Assembly (NCBI RefSeq): GCF_018457165.1
Contig: NZ_JAFMNX010000001.1
Location: 1,178,001-1,242,000 of the forward strand
DNA: 64,000 bases
Direction of reading: 5' to 3'
DNA from: Tianweitania aestuarii
GTDB lineage: Bacteria; Pseudomonadota; Alphaproteobacteria; Rhizobiales; Rhizobiaceae
Part shown: piece by piece, positions 33,709-41,827 of the stretch
Numbering within the stretch: the first letter of the stretch is position 1
Layout: each line of letters begins with the position of its first letter
The notes under the pieces: model-generated
The model's input: the letters and a program-made list of their open reading frames with translations, nothing else
Told to the model about the DNA's origin: nothing
Database searches by the model: none
Position numbers and translations under genes: made by a program

Positions 33709-35847
33709 CTAGCTGTAGCGGCGCGCCCTATCGGCCTGCATGGCAGGGAAAGTCCGTTGCGCCTGTTTCTGGCCCTGTGCAACGGCGCTGCCGGCGCGCT
33801 CGTCGGCAACTTGGGTGATAAGCGGGATGAGATTGCCCGATCGATCAACGTCTGCAGCGACCTCGACCTTGACCCTCTGTTGCTCGCCCTGGCGTCCAAT
33901 GTTGGACAGGTTCGGTATCGTCAGAGACACCGGCACCTTTCCGCCGTTTGGCAACGGGATGACAGCTTCGTTGCCATGAACAAGACCGCGGACCTGGCCG
34001 GTGCGTCCACCCGTGTTGGCCGTCCCCGAGGCGAAGCCAGGAAGCCCCAGCGTCTTTGCAAAGCCGTTCGGCGTTGGCTTGAAACCGCCGCCAAGGCCGC
34101 CAAGCAGGCTGGAGAAGATCGAGCCGAACAATCCGCCGCTCTGGCCCGATTTGCTGGAGAACAGCGCTTCAAGGCCAGAGTTGAGGAAAGCGTCACCAAT
34201 CCGGCCGATTGCATTGCTCAGGGCTTCCGCCCCTTTGACACCACCGCGCAAGTCCTGGATGAAGCCGCCGAGGGTGTCCTTGGCCACGCTATTGAATTCC
34301 TGAACCCGATCGCGCGCATCCTCGTGCTGCTGTTGCAACTTTTCCGCCTCAACAGTCGCCTTGGCGTAAGTGTCGGCAAGGGTGTCGATCTCCTTGCTCA
34401 GTTCGGGCGTGATGGCCTTTCCGGCCTTCTGAGCCGCTGTCAGGAGGTCTTGCCTGGCGCGCGCCTTTTCCAGCGCATACCCATAATCATCAACCAGCGG
34501 GTTCAGCCCAGCCATGGCGGCGGTTTCCGCAAGCGTGGCCGCTGTTCTTTCCTTGATCTGCTCGATCTCGCGAGCGTAATCGTCTGTCCTGGTAGATCCG
34601 CCGCCTTTGCGACCTCGACCGCCGCCCTTGCCCGAGCCGCCGGTTGAGGGGACTGCATAATCGGCCAGCGTGATCGGCTGCACCTTCGGCTTTGCCGGCT
34701 TGACGTCGATCGTCAGCGGCTGGCTGGCTTCCTTGCCGCCGTAGGTGCGCGCCACGTAATCTTGCAGTTCCTTCGGAACGTCAGGTGCAGATCCGCTCAT
34801 GCGGCGTTCCACAGCAGTCACGGAGTAGAGGCCTAGGCTGTTCGCAACGCTGTTGTTCGTCAGCATCTCGCCGACCTTGTCCAGCTTGAGACCCTTACCG
34901 ACCGCGTTCGCAAAATTGTAGATGGCACGCTCGCCGTTCGCCAGTGCCTCGATGACCGTGTCGATCTGGCTGACGATCTGACCCATGTCGAGTGCCTGGA
35001 TATAGCCTGCGAGCGCGTCGATGCTCTTTCCGAAGGTGTCGCTTGTGCCGGCCACCTTGTTGAACCGGCCGGCCGCATCTTCCAGCACGTTCTGCAGGCG
35101 CACCAGCCGCGAGGAAAGCGTTTGCTCGGCACCGGCAACCTTCTCCTGCATGGTCACGGCGCCTGCGTTCACGCCGTCGAAATAGGCCTTGGATGAAAGC
35201 TTGCCGTCGAGCATCAGCCGCCGGAGCTTGGCAACCGATCCGCCGGCTTCCTGAATGCCTGCGGCCGCCGCCTGCATGACCGTGGGAATGGCCTCGTTGA
35301 TCGAACTGAACTCTTCCGCGCGCACCACGCCGGAACCCAGCGCCTGGCTAAGCTGGAGCAATGCGCCGGAGGCGGAAGCCGCATCAGTGCCGGCAACGCG
35401 CAGCGACAATGCGATGTTGTCGGTGAACCCGACGATCTGCTCTGAGGTGACGCCGAGCTCGCCCTGGACCTGCGAGACACGGCTGTAGAGGGTCACGAGG
35501 CTTTCGAGCGGGGCCGCGTTCTTCTGTGCCGAGGCATATAGCTGATCATAGACCTTGGCGAGCCCTTCGCCTTCCAGCCCCGCGACCTTCAAAGCGTTCT
35601 GAATCCGCGTGGCAGTGTCGATCAGCGACTTTGCGCCCTGGAGGGACGCCGCACCCAGGAGTGGAGCCGCAAGGCCACGTGCTGCGCCGGCAAGGCTCTG
35701 ATTGAGCCGGGATGACAACTGCGCCGCGCGCCTCTCGATCGATCCGAAGCTTGATGTCGCGCTGCGGTTCGCCTTGGCAAGATTGCGCTCGAAGTCACGG
35801 ATGCGCGCCTCAAGGCGCACGGCAAGCACTGTGTCGTCACTAGCCAT
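33709..35847 (-). CDS. Phage tape measure protein
   Basis: The product has 712 residues. The N-terminal half has the tape measure pattern: an early helix (VRLEARIRDFERNLAKAN), the Ala-rich core LNQSLAGAARGLAAPLLGAASLQGAKSLIDTATRIQ, then QALGSGVVRAEEFSSINEAIPTVMQAAA. A coiled-coil stretch follows near 430-530, and Gly-rich segments near the end. It would set tail length in a siphovirus and act in the tail tube. It starts inside the HK97-gp10 stop. No baseplate or fibre genes follow, which is unusual. Confidence 0.9.
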   Translation of the reverse strand: MASDDTVLAVRLEARIRDFERNLAKANRSATSSFGSIERRAAQLSSRLNQSLAGAARGLAAPLLGAASLQGAKSLIDTATRIQNALKVAGLEGEGLAKVYDQLYASAQKNAAPLESLVTLYSRVSQVQGELGVTSEQIVGFTDNIALSLRVAGTDAASASGALLQLSQALGSGVVRAEEFSSINEAIPTVMQAAAAGIQEAGGSVAKLRRLMLDGKLSSKAYFDGVNAGAVTMQEKVAGAEQTLSSRLVRLQNVLEDAAGRFNKVAGTSDTFGKSIDALAGYIQALDMGQIVSQIDTVIEALANGERAIYNFANAVGKGLKLDKVGEMLTNNSVANSLGLYSVTAVERRMSGSAPDVPKELQDYVARTYGGKEASQPLTIDVKPAKPKVQPITLADYAVPSTGGSGKGGGRGRKGGGSTRTDDYAREIEQIKERTAATLAETAAMAGLNPLVDDYGYALEKARARQDLLTAAQKAGKAITPELSKEIDTLADTYAKATVEAEKLQQQHEDARDRVQEFNSVAKDTLGGFIQDLRGGVKGAEALSNAIGRIGDAFLNSGLEALFSSKSGQSGGLFGSIFSSLLGGLGGGFKPTPNGFAKTLGLPGFASGTANTGGRTGQVRGLVHGNEAVIPLPNGGKVPVSLTIPNLSNIGRQGEQQRVKVEVAADVDRSGNLIPLITQVADERAGSAVAQGQKQAQRTFPAMQADRARRYS

Positions 35848-36232
35848 TGCTGGAGTCCTTTACGGCCTTCGATACGGCTCTTTTCAGCCGTCCACGAACG
35901 CGCTTTTTGATGAGACGATAGGCGGGATAGAAGAATGGATGCGCCGGTTGCTTGACCGTCCCGAACTCTTGCCCGACGGCGTAATCGAACGGCCCGCCTG
36001 CGCTGGGTCGCGTGGTAGCCGGGCCACCAGCCCTGACAACCCGCTCAAGCTCATGGTCGCCGGCTTCCTTGCGGATGCTCTGGTAAAGCGCACCATCGTC
36101 GCGAGGCGCCAAGCGCTGCGCCATTGAGACCATTTCGTCGGCAGAGGCATCCAAGGCGGGTTGCACCGCGTCCTTCATTGCCTTGGGGAGGCGATTCAGC
36201 CGCCGCTGAAATGCCTTGATGCCGCTTGCCAT
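35840..36232 (-). CDS. HK97-gp10-like tail/neck protein
   Basis: The product has 130 residues from ATG at 36232. The pattern fits the HK97 gp10 family: a basic N-terminal helix (IKAFQRRLNRLPKAMKDAVQ), MVSMAQRLAPRDDGALYQSIR, then FDYAVGQEFGTVKQPAHPFFYPAYRLIKKRV. Family members act at the head-tail junction or in tail completion. It overlaps the tape measure start by eight bases. The normal neighbours (connector, major tail) are absent. Confidence 0.82.
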   Translation of the reverse strand: MASGIKAFQRRLNRLPKAMKDAVQPALDASADEMVSMAQRLAPRDDGALYQSIRKEAGDHELERVVRAGGPATTRPSAGGPFDYAVGQEFGTVKQPAHPFFYPAYRLIKKRVRGRLKRAVSKAVKDSSNG

Positions 36233-36233
36233 G

Positions 36234-36605
36234 TCAGCCAGCCGTTTGCTGGCGCTGCTGATACTCAGGCGACCCGAAGAAGAGGGCGGCAAGGATCTGC
36301 ATTGCGAGGGCGCAGTTTTCATCAGCTGGCCGCTGATCAACGTACAACTTAACCTTTTTTTCTGCCTCGACAGGCGTCAGCCCCCCACCAATCAGGGCCC
36401 AGCGAATGACACCGCGCAGATCCTTCTGCCGCCATTCGCCGTTCTTGATCTCGTTGAGGATCTTAAACACGCCTTTGTCCAACTCGGTCTCAGCGCTGGA
36501 AGCTTCGTGGAAGCCTAGCTTGAATGGATAGCGGCCATCGCCGAAGTCGAGGTCAACCAAGGCGTAGTGCGGGATTGCAGCGGGTTCTTCCTGTTTCATT
36601 GCCAT
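36234..36605 (-). CDS. GTA-gp10-like phage tail protein
   Basis: The product has 123 residues from ATG at 36605, chosen because the ribosome site GAAGGAG lies just before it. The sequence LVDLDFGDGRYPFKLGFHEASSAETEL ... RGVIRWALIGGGLTPVEAEKKV matches the gene transfer agent gp10-type family, found next to tape measure genes and thought to act as a tail assembly chaperone. It lies one base from the HK97-gp10 gene. A 212-bp gap without a clear gene separates it from the capsid. Confidence 0.75.
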   Translation of the reverse strand: MAMKQEEPAAIPHYALVDLDFGDGRYPFKLGFHEASSAETELDKGVFKILNEIKNGEWRQKDLRGVIRWALIGGGLTPVEAEKKVKLYVDQRPADENCALAMQILAALFFGSPEYQQRQQTAG

Positions 36606-36817
36606 GTCTCCTTCATGAGAGGTCATCGAGTTTTTCGGTCGTTGCAGTGATTTCCGGCAGAAAATTCTGCAAAGCAGGAAAAAAATGCGCGGATGCGGGG
36701 GACGCGGGTCTGGGGAGGCAGCACCTCTGGAGGTTTGGACACGCCCCCCTCTCGTCGCTTGCGCCCGTTGCAAGGAGCGCGGCCACATACCCTTGCGAGC
36801 GGGCCGCGCCATTGTTC

Positions 36818-38026
36818 TTAAGCCTCGTTTCCGAAGTCGCCGTAAGTCAGTGCCTTGGCTCGCTTGATGGCGAGGCCAATGCGCTCTTCACAGAGGATTG
36901 CCACCATGTTGCGAACGAAGAAGTCAGCGTGTTCGGTGGAGACTTCGATGCGTGCCTGCCAGCGGTCATAGATCGTGCCTGCCGCCTGGAACGCGCCGAC
37001 GAGGAACTTGTCCACCGACATTGCGGGGGTATGCACAACCGGCAGACCGAAGAGCACTTGTGCCACGTTCTGGCCTGGAGCCCCGAGCAGATAATGCCCA
37101 TCTGCATCCTTGAGCAGCCGCATACGCATCCAGTCCGCCGATGACACCACCACGCCGTCAGGCTCAAGATCGGTGAGCGCGGTCTGCAGAATGCCCAGGC
37201 CGATCACGTCGAGCATGTTGGGGCTCGCGATGGTGATCGGCGCCACATAGGCAGTTGCCTGCGTAACCATACCGTTGAGGTTCTGACCGGTGCCGCTGCC
37301 GTTGAGAAGCTGCTCCTCTTCCTTGAGCTTCAGGCCATAGAGCAGTTCCGTGTCGATCACGCCGCGAAGCTGCGGAGCATCATCGAGGATCTGGCGCGAA
37401 GCCGGAATCCAGTGGGCGATGACCTTCATCGAGGTTTGGATAAGCTCAAGGGTCAGTTCACTCTCGGGCTTCAGCGCGGCTTCTGCCACCATGCCGGCCG
37501 CCGTTGGTCGGTTGACCACTCGGGGATATTCCACGACGCCGGTGCTGACATTCACAACCGGCATCAGATCGCGGATCGTCAATCGGCGCTGTGGCTGGGT
37601 GACAAGCTCGTCCCGGTACGGCGTGGTAAGTGCGCCGGCCGAACCGGTGGCCGTGGTGATCGTGGCTTTCACCTGCATGTCAAAGCGTCCGCGCACGCCC
37701 TGGCGATCTGCGAAGGCCTTAAGGTCGGGGTTCTCCACGAACTGCTTGCCGATCGTGTCGGGCTCGCTGGTGCCGCCAGCGCTGCCACGCGCCATCTTTT
37801 GGCCAAGCTCAAGCAGATGGGCGTCGTGCTCTTCCTGCTTAAGGCGCAGCGCCTTGATTTCGTCGTTTGTCGCGCCGAGCTTCTCCAGCGTCTTCGCGGC
37901 ATGGTCGCCAAACTTCCGCGACAGGGTTTCGAGCGGGTTTCCGCCGTCATCCTTGGTTCGGATGGCGGAGCCCACAAGGTGAAGCGCCGCTGCCTGCACG
38001 GCAATCGACTTCCGGTGAAGGGTCAT
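36818..38026 (-). CDS. HK97-family major capsid protein
   Basis: The product has 402 residues. An N-terminal coiled coil (about 30-80, FGDHAAKTLEKLGATNDEIKALRL...) acts as the scaffold delta domain. The HK97 fold follows, with TPYRDELVTQPQRRLTIRDLMPVV, IPASRQILDDAPQLRGVIDTELLYGLKLKEEEQLLNG (spine helix) and VVVSSADWMRMRLLKDADGHYL. The C-terminus FFVRNMVAILCEERIGLAI is typical. It is the shell protein, with the protease encoded four bases overlapping upstream. Confidence 0.95.
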   Translation of the reverse strand: MTLHRKSIAVQAAALHLVGSAIRTKDDGGNPLETLSRKFGDHAAKTLEKLGATNDEIKALRLKQEEHDAHLLELGQKMARGSAGGTSEPDTIGKQFVENPDLKAFADRQGVRGRFDMQVKATITTATGSAGALTTPYRDELVTQPQRRLTIRDLMPVVNVSTGVVEYPRVVNRPTAAGMVAEAALKPESELTLELIQTSMKVIAHWIPASRQILDDAPQLRGVIDTELLYGLKLKEEEQLLNGSGTGQNLNGMVTQATAYVAPITIASPNMLDVIGLGILQTALTDLEPDGVVVSSADWMRMRLLKDADGHYLLGAPGQNVAQVLFGLPVVHTPAMSVDKFLVGAFQAAGTIYDRWQARIEVSTEHADFFVRNMVAILCEERIGLAIKRAKALTYGDFGNEA

Positions 38027-38685
38027 TTCATATCCTCGATGTTTCGGGTTGCACGGTCGATCAGCGCCGCAAGCCGTGCTGCTGCGTCATCATCGAATGC
38101 CGTTTCCTTGGAGAGAGCTTTCCAGCCGCCGGAGGCGACTAGCTGCGCTGCCTGCTTCGACAGCCCGCCTTCGCGAAGCATGTCCACAAGCTCTGTTTTC
38201 GATTGCAGCGACTTGATGGTTTCGGTGAGGGCTTCCCGGTTGGCGGGGAAGGTCACAACGCTGACTTCCTGAAGGTCGAGTTCAAGCAAGTCCCGGACCG
38301 TTCCCGGCTTCACCTGCTTTTCCCGATACCCGATGGAGAAGGCGTCCACATCGCCCGAAACAAGATGCTCGTAGGCATCCCGGCCGGATGACGTTTTGAG
38401 GTTCAAACGGCCTTCGACATAGAGGCCGCGTCCATCCTCTTTCATGGCTTCCCAGCGACCGATCGGTCGGTCGGTCTGATGCTGCCAGAGCATCTTGGGC
38501 ATCGAACCGCGCGCCTGGTGTTCTGCCAGGCTTTTAGCGAAAGCGCCTTTGATGACGCGCTCGTTGTAGCCATCGACTACATCCCACACGCTACCATAGC
38601 CGGTGATCTTGCCATCGGCTTCGGCCTTCACCTCGATCTTAGGCGCATCAGCGTATTGGAATCTTGAAGTGGATTTGATGAACAT
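38023..38685 (-). CDS. HK97-family prohead protease
   Basis: The product has 220 residues from ATG at 38685. It has the serine-protease triad of the U35/S78 type: His69 in MLWQHQTDRPIGRW, Ser117 in DVDAFSIGY, and Glu140 in LDLQEVSVVTFPAN. It removes the capsid delta domain during head maturation. It overlaps the capsid start by four bases. In complete phages a portal and a terminase gene lie directly upstream; here only a 93-residue gene does. Confidence 0.93.
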   Translation of the reverse strand: MFIKSTSRFQYADAPKIEVKAEADGKITGYGSVWDVVDGYNERVIKGAFAKSLAEHQARGSMPKMLWQHQTDRPIGRWEAMKEDGRGLYVEGRLNLKTSSGRDAYEHLVSGDVDAFSIGYREKQVKPGTVRDLLELDLQEVSVVTFPANREALTETIKSLQSKTELVDMLREGGLSKQAAQLVASGGWKALSKETAFDDDAAARLAALIDRATRNIEDMK

Positions 38686-38852
38686 GGGCGCACCTTCGGA
38701 CACGTCAAAGCATCGGGCATTTGCCCGGTTTAGCTTCGCGCCCGGTATGGTCGCCGGTACTGCCGAAGGTGGTTTGTCGCCTTGCGTCCCAGGCCAGCCG
38801 GTGGCGCGAACGATCAATCCGAGCGGTAACATAGCACCACAGCGCCGCCGGA

Positions 38853-39134
38853 TCAATGCTTATCCTTAGACGGCAGGTCTTCGCCTGTGAGTGGATGGAA
38901 CAATCCCGCCTCGATGCGGTCGGCCATCGTTCGGAAGGCCTCGGCCGTGTTCTTGGAGCCGTCGATCGTGCACGCTTGAGCGCCGCAGTAGGTTAGCATC
39001 CGGTCAAGCATGGTCGGGACAGTCACTCCCACCTCGCCGACCATCATATGTGCGGCGCGCTCGATGATCGTGTCGCACATTGCTTTTTGACGTTCCGCGA
39101 ACTCGGTCTCCCTGGTCACCTTCTGAGGCTTCAT
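38853..39134 (-). CDS. Hypothetical element B protein in the position of terminase/portal
   Basis: The product has 93 residues, overlapping the DUF1376 gene by four bases. It is helical and contains two Cys (TYCGAQACTIDG) and the segment AEAFRTMADRIEAGLFHPLTGE, a pattern seen in small phage early proteins. It takes the place normally held by terminase and portal genes but is far too short for either. About 170 bp without a gene follow before the protease. Confidence 0.5.
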   Translation of the reverse strand: MKPQKVTRETEFAERQKAMCDTIIERAAHMMVGEVGVTVPTMLDRMLTYCGAQACTIDGSKNTAEAFRTMADRIEAGLFHPLTGEDLPSKDKH

Positions 39135-39853
39135 GGCAGATCGTCTCCTGTCCTTGCTCTGGGATGGGGATGCACTTCAAGCTCTTCGCTTCCGTCCTGA
39201 CGCGCGACCCTTTTTGGCAGCTCGCTCGGATACAGCCGGAACGCCATCAGCTTCATGAGTTTCGCGTCCATGTCTTCCGGCTGCACGCCTTTGCGCTCTA
39301 GGAAGCTTCTGCCCTGCTCAACACTTTCAGGCGGATCGAAGGGATATTCGTTCACGTCTCGCGTGCGCGTAGACGATAACCTTTCCTCGTAGCGTTCTTC
39401 ATCTGATGCTGATGCTGATGGGCATTGCTCAAGCATTGCTTGTGGCATCCCAGAACGCATGCTTGTTGCATTGCTTGTAGGAATGCTTTTTGCATTGCTT
39501 GTTGCATTGCTTCGAGCATTGCCGCGCCCGCTCTTCCATCGAGCTTCAGCTGCCTTCTGGCTTCGGATCACAGCCCTCTCTCGCTTCTCGGCAGCCGCTC
39601 CGCGCTCGGCATCAAGGTCCGGCAAACGCCAGCCCTCGGCGAACAGCCAGCAGATTGCAGACCGGACAGCCTCCCACCGATCGGCATCGACGCCTGTGAT
39701 GCGCATGAGCCTGCGGTCGTCATCCGGTAAGCCCTGGTGCTCCCAGTAATAGCGGCGCAGGCGCTCGTAGGCGCCGAACTCCTCGGCCGTGAGATCGATC
39801 GTCTTTGACGTCTCCGTGCCGATGTAGGTTTTCATCCAGGCGAGATCTGTCAC
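39131..39853 (-). CDS. DUF1376 (YdaU-like) replication-associated protein
   Basis: The product has 240 residues from GTG at 39853, which overlaps the upstream stop (GTGA). The N-terminal 85 residues are DUF1376: WMKTYIGTETSKTIDLTAEEFGAYERLRRYYWEH, then a winged-helix segment with ITGVDADRWEAV. The middle (about 115-140) is low complexity, with repeated Asn-Ala-Thr-Ser codons. The C-terminus is charged. Such proteins are found in prophage replication regions, probably recruiting the helicase or acting at an origin. Confidence 0.75.
   Translation of the reverse strand: MTDLAWMKTYIGTETSKTIDLTAEEFGAYERLRRYYWEHQGLPDDDRRLMRITGVDADRWEAVRSAICWLFAEGWRLPDLDAERGAAAEKRERAVIRSQKAAEARWKSGRGNARSNATSNAKSIPTSNATSMRSGMPQAMLEQCPSASASDEERYEERLSSTRTRDVNEYPFDPPESVEQGRSFLERKGVQPEDMDAKLMKLMAFRLYPSELPKRVARQDGSEELEVHPHPRARTGDDLP
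39422..39522. repeat. Short imperfect tandem repeats of GCATTGCTT inside the DUF1376 gene
   Basis: Copies of GCATTGCTTGT, some with changes, recur about every 15 or so bases and encode the Asn-Ala-Thr-Ser-like linker between the two halves of the protein. Slippage in this tract could change linker length. Confidence 0.6.
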
Positions 39854-40065
39854 ATCGCCCTCGCTTGGATCAGACGGGCCTCTTTGATCGCTGCGCACGC
39901 CTCCTGCGCGGTCAGTCCGAAGCGCGAGCGCAGCGCCGGCACGATCGGGTGCGGAACGCGGTCGCGAGGCTCTGTGGCAAGCCAGCGCGCGGCCTCCTCG
40001 ACCGCTGCGCTGTGCTCGTGGGAAAGGCCGGTGGAGCCGCCGACGGGGATGGTTGGATCGGTCAT
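39850..40065 (-). CDS. Small element B early protein
   Basis: The product has 71 residues from ATG at 40065. The second half HPIVPALRSRFGLTAQEACAAIKEARLIQA looks like a small helical DNA-binding or adaptor motif that I have seen in rhizobial phages next to DUF1376 genes. Both ends overlap their neighbours by four bases, so it is part of one operon. Function unknown. Confidence 0.55.
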   Translation of the reverse strand: MTDPTIPVGGSTGLSHEHSAAVEEAARWLATEPRDRVPHPIVPALRSRFGLTAQEACAAIKEARLIQARAM

Positions 40066-40280
40066 GGTCGCACCGCCTTGCGCTCGGCGATGTCGGCTTC
40101 CCATCGGTCGAGCAGGGCGCTCAGCCGCTGATCCAGTGCATCGATGTCTTCACGGATGAACCGAGCGCCATGTCGGTCGCCGTCAAGGATGGCAAGCTTG
40201 TAGGCGAAGTGCAGCCGCTCCATGCGGCGGATGAGCCGGCCGGCGCGGTGCTTCCTCCAAAAGGTGTGAAGGAGCCTCAT
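40062..40280 (-). CDS. Small element B early protein
   Basis: The product has 72 residues from ATG at 40280. It is basic at the N-terminus (MRLLHTFWRKHRAGRLIRRMERLHF) and helical afterwards. It overlaps the genes before and after by four bases. No family recognised. Codon use and packing support a real gene. Confidence 0.5.
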   Translation of the reverse strand: MRLLHTFWRKHRAGRLIRRMERLHFAYKLAILDGDRHGARFIREDIDALDQRLSALLDRWEADIAERKAVRP

Positions 40281-40564
40281 GCGCGCGTCTCCCAAGACTT
40301 CAGAAGCTCGGTTCTGCGCGCGGCCTGGAAGTCGGCAATGAGGCCGGGATAATCGAGGTTGTCGAGAAAGCTGGCGATAAGGTCCAAGCTGTTCTTGGCA
40401 TCGCTGTAAACGGAGTAAAGCGAAGCCACCGCTTCCTTGCTGATGCCATGGCGCAGCCCGTTGTCGAGGGTCCAAGACATCACCTCGAGCAGGTTGATGG
40501 CATGAACGAGCTCGTCCAGCGGCTCCTGGTTCGGGAACGGGATCGGGAAATCGGCGGCGCTCAT
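40277..40564 (-). CDS. Small element B early protein
   Basis: The product has 95 residues, acidic and almost wholly helical (LDELVHAINLLEVMSWTLDNGL ... SLDLIASFLDNLDYPGLIADF). It overlaps the previous gene stop by four bases. It resembles small accessory proteins of unknown role in phage early regions, sharing the same length class and helical design as the next gene upstream. Confidence 0.5.
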   Translation of the reverse strand: MSAADFPIPFPNQEPLDELVHAINLLEVMSWTLDNGLRHGISKEAVASLYSVYSDAKNSLDLIASFLDNLDYPGLIADFQAARRTELLKSWETRA

Positions 40565-40875
40565 GCTGCGACCTCCAAATGATCAACTTCCAGATTGATC
40601 AGGTCGGTAATCTGCTGGCGCAGCTTCTTCGTCCGTGACCAGACCTCGCCCACAAGCCAGAGATTGGCATCGACGCCATCTTGCTGGAACATCAAGGTGA
40701 TGGTTTCCCCGCTGACTTTCTGGATGCGGTCGTCAGAGAAACCGTATTCGAGCGAGTTCAGCAGGTAGTTCGCCATATGCTGGATCTCGGTGATCTCGCT
40801 GTAGAAATCTTCCAGTTTCCGGAAGCTCTCCCGGCTCATTGCAATGCGCGGCTTTGCCGTGGTATTGGTGCCCAT
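40561..40875 (-). CDS. Small element B early protein
   Basis: The product has 104 residues from ATG at 40875; the frame is open to 41022, but AAGGAAA precedes the chosen start. It is helical (FRKLEDFYSEITEIQHMANYLLNSLEYGF), with a C-terminal helix containing VWSRTKKLRQQITDLINLE. No family recognised. It is the second gene of the leftward operon controlled from the 41.2-kb regulatory region. Confidence 0.5.
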   Translation of the reverse strand: MGTNTTAKPRIAMSRESFRKLEDFYSEITEIQHMANYLLNSLEYGFSDDRIQKVSGETITLMFQQDGVDANLWLVGEVWSRTKKLRQQITDLINLEVDHLEVAA

Positions 40876-40961
40876 CGTCTGGTTTCCTTGGGTAGGGTTG
40901 CTGGATACAGGGCTCGAAGCGTTGGCGCGCTGCGGGCCCTTTTCTTTTGCGGTGCAAGCCA

Positions 40962-41195
40962 TCACGCTGCCGCCCTTTCTGCCGTGGAGCGGACAGGCGC
41001 TGAGAGCCGTTCTGCTGCCCAAGCATCCAAATCATCGACATGGTAGAGCGGAACTCTGCCCGCGTGCTGGAAAGCCGGCCCGCCGCCGACAGTAGCCATC
41101 TTGGCAAGCGTTGCCTTGGCAATTGGGATGCCGTGCTTCTCGATCATATATTCCGGCACCTCGGAGCGGCGAAGGCGCGGCTTCTGATTGTTCAT
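40962..41195 (-). CDS. AlpA/excisionase-like DNA-binding protein of element B
   Basis: The product has 77 residues. [26 protein letters not shown] followed by [20 protein letters not shown] is a MerR/AlpA-type winged helix of the class seen in excisionases and satellite activators. It is the first gene of the leftward operon and divergent from the RHH regulator, with paired palindromes between them. It may be the directionality factor for the integrase or an activator of the leftward genes. Confidence 0.7.
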   Translation of the reverse strand: MNNQKPRLRRSEVPEYMIEKHGIPIAKATLAKMATVGGGPAFQHAGRVPLYHVDDLDAWAAERLSAPVRSTAERAAA

Positions 41196-41207
41196 GGTTT
41201 CTTAAAT

Positions 41208-41263
41208 CCTTCTCGGGTAAACGTAGTGTCACGCATGACATCACTGGAATATCCCCGAGAAGG
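41208..41263. promoter_or_regulatory. 10-bp inverted repeat enclosing the first operator
   Basis: CCTTCTCGGG (41208-41217) and CCCGAGAAGG (41254-41263) are perfect complements separated by 36 bases that contain the palindrome at 41227-41240. They could form a cruciform, a leader hairpin or a second protein site. Confidence 0.5.
41227..41240. promoter_or_regulatory. Operator copy 1 of the RHH regulator
   Basis: TGTCACGCATGACA differs by one base from the perfect palindrome at 41285-41298 and lies 32 bp upstream of the leftward gene start. It is a likely repressor site for the leftward operon. Confidence 0.65.
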
Positions 41264-41283
41264 GTGATGTAGTCAAGCGCGTT

Positions 41284-41299
41284 ATGTCACGCGTGACAT
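41284..41299. promoter_or_regulatory. Operator copy 2, perfect 16-bp palindrome
   Basis: ATGTCACGCGTGACAT is a perfect palindrome 22 bp before the RHH gene start. Together with copy 1 (58 bp away) it forms a divergent control region. Confidence 0.7.
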
Positions 41300-41320
41300 C
41301 ATATTTATGGAATAACCTCG

Positions 41321-41827
41321 ATGGCGAAGAAAACGCTCGCTCGCGACCAGGATAAATTCATGCTGCGGCTGCCCGAGGGCATGCGCGAGCGTATCAAAGC
41401 CAAGGCCGATCGCGCCGGCATGTCCATGAACGAGGCGATCGTGTTCTGCCTCGACGCCTGGTTTCCCGCGCCTAAAACTCTCCAAGAGAAGATCAATGAG
41501 CTTGCTTCGCTGGTAGCTCTCTTGAAGAGGGGCAACGATCTGGAAGAGCAGGTCGATTCGCTGATCAGTGAAATAGACACCACCCTTCGCGAGGTGGCGG
41601 ACAATGTCCTACCAGCGTCGGAAGGCTTCCAATCCAGGGTAGTGCGCCAGATTGAGGAGTGGGACGAAGATGAGGCTCATCGACTAAACGACGAGGCGTA
41701 CAATCCTTTCGATGATGAGAACTATCCGACGGTCGGCGGCGTCCCGATCGAAGAACTCGACTACGAAGCTGGACCAAGCGACCCGGATGATCCGTTCTCG
41801 CTACCTCCGCGGAAGAAGAAGCCCTAA
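41321..41827 (+). CDS. Arc-like ribbon-helix-helix regulator of element B
   Basis: The product has 168 residues. Residues of about 12-50 form the RHH fold (DKFMLRLPEGMRERIKAKADRAGMSMNEAIVFCLDAWF). The central part is a coiled coil (about 55-105), and the C-terminal third is very acidic. It is the only rightward gene in this half of the element and is preceded by a perfect palindrome, so it is probably an autoregulated lysogeny regulator. The stop overlaps the convergent integrase by four bases. Confidence 0.82.
   Translation: MAKKTLARDQDKFMLRLPEGMRERIKAKADRAGMSMNEAIVFCLDAWFPAPKTLQEKINELASLVALLKRGNDLEEQVDSLISEIDTTLREVADNVLPASEGFQSRVVRQIEEWDEDEAHRLNDEAYNPFDDENYPTVGGVPIEELDYEAGPSDPDDPFSLPPRKKKP

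Noticed and set aside
33709-38685. A gene transfer agent cluster
   Set aside because: The GTA-gp10-like gene and HK97 capsid suggested it, but the integrase, perfect att repeats and early regulatory genes show an integrated mobile element, and most GTA genes are missing.
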